A DNA stretch of 64,000 bases from Stercorarius parasiticus (lineage: Eukaryota > Chordata > Aves > Charadriiformes > Stercorariidae), in contig VWZL01000697.1 in NCBI GenBank assembly GCA_013396915.1, forward strand, positions 153,482 to 217,481, in the 5' to 3' direction. The notes under the pieces were generated by a model. That model had not been told where the DNA came from. It did no database searches and saw only the letters and a list, made by a program, of their open reading frames with translations. Of this stretch, positions 38,601 to 49,841 are shown piece after piece (within the stretch, counting starts at the first letter, position 1; every line of letters starts with the position of its first letter). Made by a program: the position numbers and the translations under genes.

Positions 38601-41600
38601 TAAGGACCATTGGCAATGTGGAAACAGCATAACAATTAAATAATTACTAATAGTGCTCTTTTCTTATGCATAATTAATTGCAGTTTTACTGCCCCACATA
38701 ACAGCTTTTTACTTTTAGTGTGTTTCTGTTTGGTCTACAAATATTGAGTTGTATCATTGGGAAGAAATGGAATTGTAAAATACTGAAGATACCTCATTGA
38801 ATTGTCGAACAGTTTTTACTTTTTTGTCTTAGAATATGTTTTAACAGGGTTAGAATCCTTTCTGTTTAATCATACAACTGAAACTGTAAATTTCTCTTTT
38901 TCTTCCTTTTACTTCTTACCCACCCATGGTAACAGCTGAAGGTATGTACATTTCTTATTAAATTTACTTAATATTTTTAACTGTTAGAGATGCATTGCCT
39001 GCATCACTCACTTGATCTAAGACGCAATAGTTTCATGAAATTCTTGGTGAATACATCAAGACCCTGTTATAACTAGATTAAAAACTTTTCAGCTGGAAAA
39101 AACTGTTAATACTGTTTTCAGTGTGGTTCCTTCTATCTCTGATAATCGCAGTGTCCGCAGTGAATCTTTGAGCAACCTGGTGTAGTGGGAGGTGTCCCTG
39201 CCCAGGGCAGGGGGGTTGGAACTAGATGATCTTTAAGGACCCTTCCAACCCAAACCATTCTATGATTCTATGATCCCACCACACCCAGTACGAGTAAGTT
39301 GCTTTGCGGGGCTAGCACTGTTGACTCCCAGGTACCTGTGTGTAGCAGAGTCTCTCGTACAGAGGTGTCTTCATTGATGCTGAGATTGCTACTTCTTCAG
39401 ACACCCCTCCATAGCTTCAGATGTAAAAAAAGTAGAAGACTAGAAAAATGTGGAAGCAGGTGAGTAAATCTTATTGACTTCCCAGTAGTACAGTTTAGAA
39501 CAAGATAGCGCAGAGGCATCGGAGAAGAGCAGGTTGTCCCAGCCCCTTACAGAGCAAACCACATGCCTGTGCAGAAGTAACATTTTTGCTGAAAAGTAGG
39601 GCATGCTCTCTGCCTGTTCATGACATTTGCTTTGTTGCAGTACTAAATGAACTCTTTTGACTAAGTTTTTCTTTAAATATTTAGAAATTTATACATAATC
39701 ACAAGATTTTGGAGTTAGTTTTGGTGGAGGGAAATGGGAGAGATTGTTTTTTATTCTTTTTAGCCTCTAAAATAACATTTTGTTTCATTCACAGCACAGG
39801 GCATCACAGCTGTTACGCTGGGTAAGTCATTAGTTTAAGTTTCTGAACAAAACAGCATCTGTCAAAGGAAATCAGTTCAGACAACTGAAATTACCAGAGA
39901 GATAGCAACTGCCTTTTCTGGGTTTACAGCTGTATTTTAACAAATACTACCAAATTCTGCTCACTAATAAAATGTTGCTTGTTGCTAAAAACACACTTAA
40001 AAGGTTGAACACCAACAGATGAAAAAGTTTCAGCTAAATAGCTTTTAAGGACTAAATGCCAGTTCATCAGACCACCATTTTTTCCTGAAAGCTGTTTCCC
40101 AAGAACAGAGGATGGACTTGAATTTGCATCTCCTTTGGAACTATATAAATCCAGAGACTACGATGTCAGCATCTCTGGCTAAATCAATATGTTCAGTTAC
40201 TTATATAAAAAGAAACTGTTTTACTCAAGAGAAAGAGACAGCAACTGACCCTTCAGATTGCTGGTTGGGCAATCCTGGAAACAGGAGAGTTAGATGTAAG
40301 TTTTTGCTCTGGAGATTAGTCTTGCTTCTCTGTCTGATTTTCTCAAGTCTTCATTGAAAAGACTTAAATTCATTCTGGAAAGAAAACAAATGTCAAAACC
40401 TCAAAAGTTTTCAATGGATGATGTTGCATTTACTTGCTGATAGACAGCTTAATCTGTAAGTCTGAGACATTCATGTCCTACAGATACGTTACTTGGGCCT
40501 TGTGGAAACCCTCAAAGCAATTCAGACGACAAGTGAAATCTATCTCAATCCTGAAGCTTTGCTTGATTCAAAAGGGGCACAAACTGTCATTCCACAGACT
40601 ATACACCTTAAAAACTAGGATGGAATTAGCAATTTACCTAGCATATTAACTTACTGACATCTTACATGTACTGTGCAGATAGTGTATAAATATTCCATTT
40701 TGATGGGAGTTTTTTTCTAACTATTTTTTTATTTACATTCTGCAGCTCCACAAGTCTCTTACCTATATAATGCACACCCCACATGGTATACTAGTGGTGA
40801 GTACTTTGAGTAGTGTCTGCTTAGAAGGAGAACAGAAGAGAGGGTATTTAAGACTAAATTGCACAATTCTGAGTCTTTTAGGTAATTCATTTCTACAAAA
40901 GCAGCCATTTTTTATTTCCAAGGGGCTAGTATTTTAATTTACTTTAAATGTCTCTAAATGTTTTTTTAAAGATCAAGCCACTGTGATTATATATGGCCAT
41001 TTTCTTAGTCCTCCTTCCCATTGCTAGGCTTTGTGTTGGTAACTGCCTATTCTCTATTCAAGTGAAATTCCTGCCCTCGGTAATACTTTCATGGCCCTCA
41101 GAGAGCAGTTCGAGGTGGCCCTTCTGAACCTACAATCCATGTGCCAAATTTTGCAGTAGCCAAGAGACACAGGATATATATCCTGTACCTGGGAAAGATG
41201 AGGGGAAAAAGGACGTTGTTCACTTTGGGGACATGGCAGCAGCGTCCTTGGGACCCCACCACTCCTTTGGAGGATGGGCTGGACTAAGGTGGGCATACAG
41301 CTTGTGCTGGGACCAGTTCCTGCTGGTCTCCAGCATCAGCAATTCCATTGCCATAACATTAAATGGTCATGTGGAACTTTGAACCTGTGTATCACTGTGC
41401 AAATACCAGTGATTTGCCTTTACAGTTGATGGAGATCCACACTTCGTTATATCGGTGCCACAAAAAGAAGATGCCATTTGTTTCAATATCAATGAAAACC
41501 CAGGTGCTGTGTTAAATTTAATAAATGACCCAGTTACAGGTGAGTTTTTAATTTTTTTAAATACAGTAAATCAGGATGCTTATAACAAAATGTCTTATGT

Positions 41601-44600
41601 TTAAAGGCTATTTCTCTCTTCTATACTGCGTAAGCTTTTTTCCCAGCAAAGTTCATAGGAGTTACTGTAGCTGTGATAGGGTACTATTACCATTGCTGTG
41701 TTTTCACTTCTTGGAGCAAAATGAACTTTTAAACTTTATTTGAAAACCACTGTGAGAGTTGAGATACATAATTTGTCTCAGTGAGTAGTAGCACAAGCAA
41801 TGAAATAATCCTTAGGTTGCCATTTCATGGAATACCTGGTAAAGAGAGATTGATGGCACACATAAGACTTTTTGTGCTCTAGGAAATACTTAACTTTTCT
41901 CAATAAAGTGATTGTTGTCTTTGTGGAAATCCACACAACAGCTCCCAGAGCTTTATTCTACTTTGGCACAAACATGCACAAGTAATTCTGATTGATTTTT
42001 CAACTCTTATTTGTTTCCTTGAGTTGCTAAATTTCCATGACGCTCCTTGACATCAGCTGATTAGGTCCTCTCCATAAAATAGTACTTGCTGTTTCCTGTT
42101 ATATTAGGCATCACAATCAATGGAGAACTCATTGGGGATAAGAGAGCAAATAGTGCTGCCAAGATCCAAAACACATATTTTGGAAAACTTGGCATTGCAA
42201 ATAAGCACCTGGATTTAAAACTGACAGTAACTCCTGAGAAGATCACAATTCAGAATGGCAATGAAAAAACAGGTTTCACCTGGCTGGACTCAGTCACCTT
42301 GCAACAAGAAGGGTAAGGCTTACAGAAAGAACATCAACCTCCTTTATTAGTTTCTACACTTTTTTAGTGTTGATAAATAATATACTTTTAAGATAGGTTG
42401 TCTGACTATACAAAATCAGTTTGATTAAAGTCCTGCCGGATTCTGCTCTCTACTTTTTTGTGTAACTGCTGAATGAGTATCCATAAATTCCTCTGCTTGG
42501 AATAAGTGAAGAATTTTCCCTGATTTTCTATTGCTATGACTAAGGTAAAATTCCATTTGGTATTGTGCTTAATGCAACAGTGTCTTGCAAATACTTAAAG
42601 AGTAACTTTAGATCTAGTTTGTAATCTTTCAAACAAAGACATAATATGCTGTAAACAATCTCCATTTTAAGAAGTGGAAATTGTGATATTTATAGCATAG
42701 GTACATTTTTCTCTGTCAGCAAGTATATTTTTCGTGAGATTTATCTATTACAGAATCATTTATACCTGTGCAAAAGGAATGGGCAGCATCTCCTCCTCAT
42801 TTACATTTTCATTGTCTACCTGGAACAAAATTACTGCCTTCTCAAAGCACGGCACTGCAACAGACAGCACCGGAGGAAAACTGTTATTCGTACAGCATGC
42901 TTATTTTTTTTATTATGACAGCCACATTGATGATATCACTCACACAATCAGAAGCAAAACTTATAGACAGTTCATGAGTTGTCTTTTCTGGGGAAAGAGA
43001 AAAAAACAAAACCAAAAGGAAAAGGTGTCAGGTAGCATCCAGGCAAGGAAGTGATGGTTTCATCAATAACATTTTTATTACTGAGCACGAGGTGCTGTAT
43101 CTACATATCACTAACCTATCTGTGATTAATTGCACTCTTAGAGGATGAGTTTTGTTAGAAACATCTCCCTGAAAATTTTAAAGGCCAGGCAGCCTTTTAC
43201 AGTATAATTTAGTGGGAGTCTTGGACCGTCTGTGAACACAGAGATTCACATGGACCAAACTATGCAGCAAAACCTCTATTTTAAAAAATACTGAGTAATT
43301 TATAAAGCCATCTTTGTTCATTGAATATGTTTCTTCTTCTCAGGTTTCTTCTCATTGCTGTTAACTCTGGGAAGCACAATGCCCTAAGTCACGCTTTTCT
43401 TTTTTCCTCAGTTTAACTTTGATAATTAATAGGAAGAAAAATCTAGTGCTCAAAATGTGCCGTGGTGCCTCATTTGTTATTGTTTTGCATCAAGTATGGA
43501 AGAAACATCCTCTCCACCAAGATTTCCTAGGACTGTATACATTGGAAAGTGATAAACTGTCTGAACAGACTCATGGATTATTAGGTATGACTGCATTTAG
43601 TGTTTTTATGCTTGTCTTTCCTTATGAGGCCACATAATTTGTAGACACAATCTTGTACTCAGTCTTTCTGAACTGAGACAGTGGAGTGAACTGTGATGAC
43701 ATTGATTGGCCGTATTAAGATTTCTGACAAAATATTCTGGGCTCAGACTGTATGTATCATCTTTTCTTAAATTCCTCTGCTGCTGCTGCTGAAATCACTG
43801 GCATCCATTGTCCTCACTGGCATCTTTAAAGCCCTTTATCTTGCTAAATCCCACCTATAGATTTTTTTTTTCGTACTACACTATTTCTCCATCCTCTTGG
43901 ATGGTTTGATCTCTCCTTTCCTCTTTATCACCTAAGTAGAAGCACTCTGAGAAAATATATGTGTTTGCTCAGTCAAAATTTGCCAAATCTCAGTTAGGGC
44001 ATCCTGGTAAGAAAAGAAGTTTTTAAGGTATATCTTGATTTACTAGCATATATTAAAATCACAGAATGCCTTGTATTGTCTAAGATTTTCCTCATGTTAG
44101 CCAACATTCTTTATTCTAGTAGAAGGTGAAGTGGATAATTCAGGGATCAAAATTTTGACCCCATTAAATCCTGCTTTCTGCCAGCGTAGTGGGTTTGCTG
44201 GTGTGCATTCTCTGTTGGAAAAACACAGACAGCGGCTATTTTCTCTTGCCTTCCAATTTTCACTTACAAAATCAGGTAAGGGCAGGAAACATTCATTTTG
44301 GGTCAGTAAGTTTACTCACTGTGGAAAATTATGAACTGCTGCAAACTTTCTGGTCTCAGTCTTGGTATGTGCTTTGTGGCCTGAGGGGAGGGAGCCAAGG
44401 TATCAGTGGTAGGACACGTTACGTCCATGCATCGTGGGAAACGCTGTAACAAAACAGAAAAAGAGCAGAATATGGATGGAATGTTATTTATGCTTTCCTG
44501 CTCCGGTCTCCTCAGGCTAAAGGACTTCTCCACACAGACGTTATTCTGCTGTGGTATAAACTGCAAGTTGCAAGAAAATTGCAAAAGCCCACATGGCATG

Positions 44601-45532
44601 GGGTAACACCACATTACAGTTCACTGACTTACACGTCTCATCGCTGTTGTCGTCATCGTCTTTGACTTTGCCTCTGAACTTCACTAAGTAATCTAAAATC
44701 TGTGCTCATTATAGCACTCAAAGCACCAGCAGGATCTTGCACCAGCCTGGACAGGGCAAAAGTGTGCGAAAGCTAATCTTGGCAGGAGTCTGAAATTTCC
44801 TTAGATGTCAGCCTTGTTCTGAGCATAATCACATCCAAAAATTTCAGAGATGATTGACACATGCATTATTTGATTAAAAAAAAAAAATCTGAAGACTTGG
44901 AGAATAAATACAACTGAATAGACAAGACCCAAAATGAGGCTATCTTGAAGGGTATCTAATTTTACTGTGCACTCAGAAGCTGGAACTTACATCCAGATGA
45001 TATGCAGAGTTCTGGTTTATAAAAAGTAAATAATACCAGAGGCATATGTTCAACCTTACACGAAACTTGGTGTTTGCTTATCCATTGAAAACCCTGAGGG
45101 AACATGGAAAACAGCATGGAAATGTAGAAGTTCTGGGGTTTTAATATGTGCAACATGCCTGAAATGGTAATTTTGGCTTCTATTTTTAGGACAGTTTTTC
45201 CACCCCATTGACTTCAGCATACTTGAAATTCATCCTGGGTCTGATCCCAAGAAACCAGATGCCACAATGATTGTGAAAAACAACGAACTGACAGTAACAA
45301 GGTAAAAAAATAATTAGGTCCTTAGGAAAGACTCAGGAAAGATTACCTCGTCAAAGGGCAGGTTCTGGTTCCACGTGCCCATGGCTGTGTTTTCCCCTGC
45401 AGGGGCTGGCAGAAGGATTACAGAGCAGATCCTGCGCACGGCATTGATGTTCCCTGCTGGTTTGTCCATAACAACGGAGCTGGGCTGATAGATGGTGTTC
45501 ATACGGACTATATCGTTTCCAGTCTGTTTTAA
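23555..45532 (+). CDS. ITIH3: ITIH3, inter-alpha-trypsin inhibitor heavy chain H3
   Basis: Twenty-two exons: 23555..23644, 27808..27831, 28990..29156, 30250..30354, 30784..30946, 31817..31927, 32593..32718, 33296..33412, 34193..34361, 34680..34805, 35052..35233, 35453..35638, 36448..36587, 36967..37121, 38936..38941, 39795..39821, 40746..40796, 41426..41539, 42108..42312, 43412..43584, 45190..45301, 45403..45532. They total 2679 nt, or 892 aa plus TAA (human 890 aa), with phase kept throughout. Order: signal peptide (1 to about 19), propeptide ending K30-K31-R32, VIT domain (about 39-170), VWA domain with MIDAS D289-S291-S293, T359 and D394, then DPHF (D652-P653) and the C-terminal propeptide. 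Heavy chains are cleaved at Asp-Pro and esterified to bikunin's chondroitin sulfate, then passed to hyaluronan. The ITIH3 name rests on closer match than to ITIH1/2, for example [10 protein letters not shown] and [15 protein letters not shown]. Confidence 0.94.
23645..27807 (+). other. ITIH3 intron 1
   Basis: This 4.2 kb intron contains a CR1 fragment at about 25796..25910 and otherwise ordinary A/T-rich sequence. Its position and length would suit liver enhancers, but none can be proven here. Confidence 0.6.
25796..25910 (-). mobile_element. CR1 LINE fragment
   Basis: The fragment reads AATCACAGAATCACAGAG, then a tract including CAGGGTCAGCTAAAGCAGGT and GTCCAGCTGGGTTT. This is the reverse complement of a CR1 3' end, with the segment after the terminal repeat deleted. 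It is truncated and ancient. Confidence 0.75.
28140..28460. other. Unassigned block in ITIH3 intron 2
   Basis: This is less A/T-rich than its surroundings, is open on both strands and is bounded by an acceptor-like TATGTTGTAG. No homology to the ITIH family is visible, and joining it would break the phase-0 junction between exons 2 and 3 unless it were skipped. It may be an old repeat. Confidence 0.25.
29868..29947. repeat. (GAGAT)n pentanucleotide microsatellite
   Basis: About 16 nearly perfect tandem copies of a 5-bp unit (ATGAG/GAGAT) lie in ITIH3 intron 3. Purity this high usually means length polymorphism. Confidence 0.95.
31677..31775. repeat. TA-rich degenerate tandem repeat
   Basis: Repeated TTGATATA and TATATA units make an imperfect tandem array in ITIH3 intron 5, just before exon 6. 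Confidence 0.75.
32760..33180. repeat. GC-richer repeat-like block in ITIH3 intron 7
   Basis: About 420 bp of higher-GC sequence sits abruptly in an A/T-rich intron. It has short internal echoes such as CCATGGACAGA near 33022 and 33130. It reads like an inserted repeat (satellite or ERV-derived) but I cannot name the family. The open frame it contains (105 codons) shows no known domain. Confidence 0.35.
33296..33412 (+). CDS. ITIH3: ITIH3 exon 8: start of VWA domain with MIDAS
   Basis: This encodes [14 protein letters not shown], then [14 protein letters not shown] and REIEQ. The DISGS motif is the metal-ion-dependent adhesion site (D289, S291, S293). The acceptor is TTTTTCAG and the donor GTAAGT. 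Its length of 117 bp equals that of the matching ITIH4 exon. Confidence 0.95.
35988..36034 (+). mobile_element. CR1 LINE 3' tail
   Basis: The segment CCCTTCCAACCCAAATCATT followed by CTATGATTCTATGAT is the diagnostic end of avian CR1. Weaker CR1-like sequence may extend left to about 35930. Confidence 0.8.
36967..37121 (+). CDS. ITIH3: ITIH3 exon 14
   Basis: The acceptor is GTATTCAG, one of two closely spaced AGs; this one keeps phase. The exon encodes [20 protein letters not shown], then [16 protein letters not shown] and DKPIE. Its length of 155 bp equals that of the matching ITIH4 exon. The donor is GTATAG, in phase 1. Confidence 0.93.
37122..38935 (+). other. ITIH3 intron 14
   Basis: A 1.8 kb A/T-rich intron before the micro-exon. 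No repeats or additional exons were recognised. Confidence 0.5.
38936..38941 (+). CDS. ITIH3: ITIH3 6-bp micro-exon
   Basis: CTGAAG lies between an acceptor (GGTAACAG, after a long pyrimidine tract) and the donor GTATGT. In phase 1 it adds Ala-Glu, giving DKPIEAEAQG. Human ITIH3 has DKPGEDAEAT at the same place, so the two residues are expected. Skipping it keeps the frame, so it may be optional. The human exon structure was not checked. Confidence 0.65.
39171..39275 (+). mobile_element. CR1 LINE 3' end
   Basis: This is close to the avian CR1 terminal consensus: GTGTCCCTGCCCAGGGCAGG, then TTGGAACTAGATGATCTTTA, AACCCAAACCATTC and two copies of TATGATTC at the end. It is a plus-strand, truncated copy in ITIH3 intron 15. 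Confidence 0.92.
39795..39821 (+). CDS. ITIH3: ITIH3 exon 16 (27 bp)
   Basis: This small exon is in phase 1 on both sides and encodes the linker AQGITAVTL. The acceptor is TTCATTCACAG and the donor GTAAGT. It belongs to the short-exon linker before the DPHF site. Confidence 0.85.
40746..40796 (+). CDS. ITIH3: ITIH3 exon 17 (51 bp)
   Basis: This is in phase 1 on both sides and encodes [16 protein letters not shown]. It aligns with the human MSYLTSYQ segment just before VDGDPHF. Confidence 0.85.
41426..41539 (+). CDS. ITIH3: ITIH3 exon 18: DPHF maturation site
   Basis: This begins [13 protein letters not shown]. In ITI heavy chains the precursor is cut between Asp and Pro of this motif (D652-P653 here), and the Asp alpha-carboxyl is esterified to bikunin's chondroitin sulfate. 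The motif is intact, so coupling is predicted. Confidence 0.94.
45403..45532 (+). CDS. ITIH3: ITIH3 last exon
   Basis: This encodes [20 protein letters not shown], then [20 protein letters not shown], Leu-Phe and TAA at 45530..45532. The C-terminus is typical of ITIH1-3 propeptides. Confidence 0.94.
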
Positions 45533-45872
45533 ACAACTACAACTTCTTCCAAAATCAGGGGTATTTTCTGAAAAAATATTTTCAGGGTGTATCTGAAAGA
45601 ATAGTGTTTTTCAGTGTTTAAGAAGTATTAAAAATACATAAGCCTTCCATATTCGGCAATGCCAAGATATGACTGATTCTCACAGAGAGTTTTACTGCGT
45701 TTTTGATCAATTCTGAAGTGCTGAACAGATACCACTCATCCCCTGAAACACCCTTATTTTATTGAATTAATTTACTAGTTTTAAAATTCTGACTTAAAAT
45801 GTTACTTTGTAAAACATAACAGAAACATTCTACCCAATTTTAAACCAATAATTGAGTGTCAGGAGCGATTTA

Positions 45873-45878
45873 AATAAA
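45873..45878 (+). terminator. ITIH3 poly(A) signal (AATAAA)
   Basis: This is the first canonical AATAAA after the stop. It gives a 3' UTR of about 360 nt. Confidence 0.7.
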
Positions 45879-45899
45879 AGCCTCAATACTTAATGCCGT

Positions 45900-48800
45900 G
45901 TTCTGTTATTCCAAAAGTTATTGGTGTTTTCATTCCGGTTTCACAAAGCCCAGGATGCCAGATACATTTTGAAATTCCACATAAGAGGAATGACAGCGGA
46001 CAGAGCAGGACATAGTCCGGGATAATTCAGTCGTACTTACAGCCATCTGCCCCCTTGACCCTGCAGTGCTGAGGGCTGGTGCGGGGCCATCACTGGAGAT
46101 GACTCTTAGCAACCAGAATTTCTGTATTTTAGTATTTTAATTTGAACCTCACTTTTGAGTGCCCAAATCTTTATAAATTAATGAAATACCACAGTTCCAA
46201 ACAGCACTCAGGTTTAAGTAATAGTAGCTATCTTTTGGACAGTATCTTCTTTGTGTAAGACCCTTTACTGAAATGCCACGACTGTCTTCCAGTAAAATTC
46301 CTCCCTCTGTTCCCATAACAGAATTTATGTACATATTTCAGGGCAAGAAATGTCCCATTTATGTATATTTTCATTTTGTATTGGAAGAAATCATAAGCTA
46401 TTAGTTCTAAAGCAAGACCTAAGTAGATTTCTTATTTACTTTGAGTTTTCTTTTAATCAAATCAGCCATAGCAAGCTAACTGTGGACTCACACGGCCAAG
46501 TAGAAAATTGCCCTACTATTATATGACAAGTAGAGCAAGTCACTGTGTGGGGAAACTAGAATGCAGCACACATGAGGAAAGAGGAGCGTAGTGGAAAAGG
46601 CAGGTGACATAAGAGGGGATGGGTTCAGTTGAAAGAAAAAAAGGTAGAGGTGAACAAAAACGCAACAGAAAAATCAAAGAGGGAAAAAATAGAGGAAAAA
46701 CACACTTACTGTTAAATTTATGGGAGAGACGGGCCTTCTCCAGGAACAAAATCCTTTACTAAATGCAGAAGTTTTGTNAGATATCTCTGCCTGCTAAATT
46801 CATACAAAAGTGATGAAAGAAAACAGTATTTTCTACAGAAAATAATAAGTTACTGAAAAATGAGGAAGGGAGGGAGAGAAACAGGAAAGACCAAGAGAAG
46901 ACCAGAAAATTGAAACTAGCACGGCTAAGTTTACATGGTTTTGAAGTCTTAATTCTAAGATAATGAATTACATGGAATAAAATAAAGCAATGACGCATTT
47001 TGGATCCTGAGATGGGACCCGTGGGGCTGCCCATCAGGTCTGCTCCCCTACTCACTCACTTCACTAAAGCAAAAAAAGCAGCATTCAGCAGATCTTGACC
47101 GTCCTGGCTGGCAAAGTTTAGGCACAAGGCAATACTGGCACAGCCTGAGCCAGAGCTTTCCTGTTTAATATACAGGGATGAGGCAAATCTCCGGAGGTGG
47201 CAGGAATCTTGTCAGCTGTGACTGAACTGTCAGCCAGAAGCTGACCTCAGGGGCTCTAGTCTGCTTTTGCACGGCTTCTGTGGCAGCCTGAGAAACCCCA
47301 CTTGCACTGGTGGAGATAGAAAAATCCCCTTTTTAATATGTAGTTCTTCCAGGATTCCTGCAACGTAGGAGATAAGGCAAATGTAGCTAAAGGTAACAAT
47401 AAGGGGAGAGAGAAGTAGCAGACAGATGCTTACCTTTAGATGAAAGTTTTACTCCTACTGCTGACTGGTACGATGCTGGTTAAAAGAGAATAGTGTGAGA
47501 TTTACTGCTTATTCTGCATCGGAATTAGAAATTACATAATGCAAAATATTCATTCCTGTGTCTGCCGTCAGCCTTTTCAGCAAGGGAAGGGAGCGCAGGA
47601 AATCAGAAGCCCAGCAGAACTCCCTTTGGGGCTGGGAAAGAAGAGGAGGCGGTGACTAAACAAAACTCCAGACACAATTCAAATGAAAAAGAGTGAAATG
47701 GAAGATACTTATGGAATGGAAAGCACCGGTGCAGAGGGGAAGAAGCACCGCAGAAAGGATTTGGGAGCCGCACTAGCCAGGCACACCAGCGACACAGGGC
47801 TGCTGCAGAAAAGACAGCCATCCCTGTGGGCGCAGCCAGCGAGAACCTCTTTTAAGATGCGAGAGGCTCCATCAGCCGGGGGCGACTGTGGGCGCAGGGT
47901 CCTGCGCAGCTCTGGGCACAGCTCCTCAACGCTGCATAGGCAAACAATGCAGTCCAGAGGACAGGAACAGCTTTGCAGAGAAGTTGTAGGGAACAGGGGA
48001 AAAAAACCCCAACTACGTGAAAAGTTGTGAGGAAGGCTGACATCTGGTTTTCTTCCCATCTATCAAGGTTAGCAGGATCTGCTTCTTTGCAGGATTTCCT
48101 TCTTTGCAGGAAGGGAGAACTGTGTTAACAGGGCCGCAGGCTGCCTGGGATGTTTGGGGAACCTCCGGAACTGGAGGTTTTAGTGGATGAGTTAGAGGAA
48201 CAGCTCTCGAGAATGGTCTGCGCGCAGTTGAGCCTCGCTTAATGCAGCGGGGTGAAAGATGCCCCTCCAGCCGTGCCTCACCGCTCCCTATTTCAGTGCT
48301 CTTTGCTGTCCCTGCAGTTAGCGGGCAGGTGGAGGAGGCAGCGTGTAGTCAGCCTGTAATTGAAAGCAGGGAATTTTTAATTTGCAGTAAAAGTCCACTG
48401 ATAAAACCCAGCATCAACAACATGAAGTCAAATACCAAGGTCATTTATAATGGAAATAATCTCCTGCTTTTCAAATGAGTAAGCTTGTTTATGATGTGGC
48501 GAAGCAATCTGGTGTTTCCAGTTTCCAAATTCCACATTGTCTGTCATGTAACTTGTCCAGCCAAATCTGCATCTTGGAAGTACAAGCAATTCACACAAAC
48601 GTATCTTGGCATCGTGTCCACACAGTTCTTCTAAAAAACAGGCTTCTAATTACATGTTTTGCTTTATCTTACTGACTTCAGCAAGAAATTTCTTCTCTCT
48701 TAGTACAATGCTTTAAAATAATAAGTTTTTTACAATTTTATATTATTGGCAGGATAGAAAGCAACTTTTCTTAACCCTTCTATAATGCTGGCGTATTTAT

Positions 48801-49500
48801 GGGTTCAAAGATACGCAGGAACTGAAATTCTAAAACACAAAGTAATTCCAGAATTAAAATTTATGAAAAAACCTGAAGACTAAAACTACAAATTGCATTC
48901 CACAGGCAGAGGCTTCTGTGTGTACAATTCCTCTGAAAACAACGTTACCTCCGTGCACCACATGCTGTTGAGAGCTCCTCAGTATTTGTAAAACATCTTC
49001 CGGTGTTTGCAGAATGTTGGAGGAAACGGTGCCCAAAGCAGCTGCTGAATTTCAGGGCTGAGATGCTGTCTTTTGCAACGAGTCAGAGGTCTGTTTTGCA
49101 ACCAGTCCGTGGCCATTTTGCAGGCATTTATTAAATCAGAGCCTCAGAAACTCTGCAGCCATAAAGGGGCCAGCGTGGGCTGCACCCCTGCATGGGCCCA
49201 TTGCAAATTTCGGCAGCTCTGAATGCTGTTACAGAACCATCTCCAAAGAACCCCAATACAGCAAGGCTGCTTTTTTTCTCATAAAATAAAAAAAATGAGA
49301 GACATGGTAAACTAATGCCACTTTAAACTTCATACTCTTTTTACAAAACACACAGTTCAAGAACACCGTCATTTGTAACTGGGTAGAGAGTGTTTATTTT
49401 AGAAATCTATCACTGTTTGCATGACAGATCTGTTGGAACTGGGTGATGCCACTACTTATTTTTATTCAGAGACCTAAGTCTGTGTCCGTATCAAACTGTG
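45900..49500. other. Tail-to-tail intergenic region between ITIH3 and ITIH4
   Basis: About 3.6 kb with one unresolved base (N) near 46778. A GC-richer stretch at about 47560..48260 includes a short TTCTTTGCAGGA duplication near 48090. Several open frames of 60-116 codons occur on both strands there, but none has splice support or a recognisable domain. I see no gene. Confidence 0.55.
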
Positions 49501-49516
49501 AGCTGATGATGTCAAT

Positions 49517-49522
49517 TTTATT
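49517..49522 (-). terminator. ITIH4 candidate poly(A) signal (AATAAA)
   Basis: This is the nearest minus-strand AATAAA to the stop codon, about 245 nt downstream. Further copies occur at 49461..49466 and 49393..49398, so the end may vary. Confidence 0.5.
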
Positions 49523-49765
49523 TAGCTCATTCACATAAATCTTCAACAACATAACCAGATTGAGAATTATAAACCATTTTAAAATAACAAACAAGCAAGC
49601 ATGTTCTCATCTTGAAAGTGTAATTATTTTGAGGTAAAATATTTGTGACATTTGTATCTATAGTAACAGCAAAGGCTTTAACTGTGGTTTTCTTGATGAG
49701 AGAAAGTATCAAAAATATTTGGAAGAGCATCATTTACATAGTTTTCTTTCCCAGAATTCTCTTTT

Positions 49766-49841
49766 CTAGGCAGTTACATCTACTGACCAGCAGGGAACAG
49801 GCTCACTGGTTGACTCAAGCCTGTAATCCTTCTTGTATTGC
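49766..49841 (-). CDS. ITIH4: ITIH4 last exon
   Basis: This encodes [20 protein letters not shown], then Asp-Val-Thr-Ala and TAG. The human protein ends ISCWSVEL, so the CWSV terminus is shared. The acceptor is TTTTGTTTCAG. Confidence 0.92.

Noticed and set aside
42086..42107. Start of the open frame upstream of ITIH3 exon 19 as coding
   Set aside because: The sequence before the acceptor ATATTAG at 42107 is intron. Only 42108 onwards aligns with ITIH3.
47683..48059. Pair of open frames of 115-116 codons in the ITIH3-ITIH4 gap
   Set aside because: They overlap on opposite strands in a GC-richer stretch and show no known domain or splice signal pattern.
48854..49036. 60-codon minus-strand frame as the last ITIH4 exon
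   Set aside because: The true last exon at 49766..49841 ends in PCWSVDVTA with phase kept. This frame has no similarity to the family.
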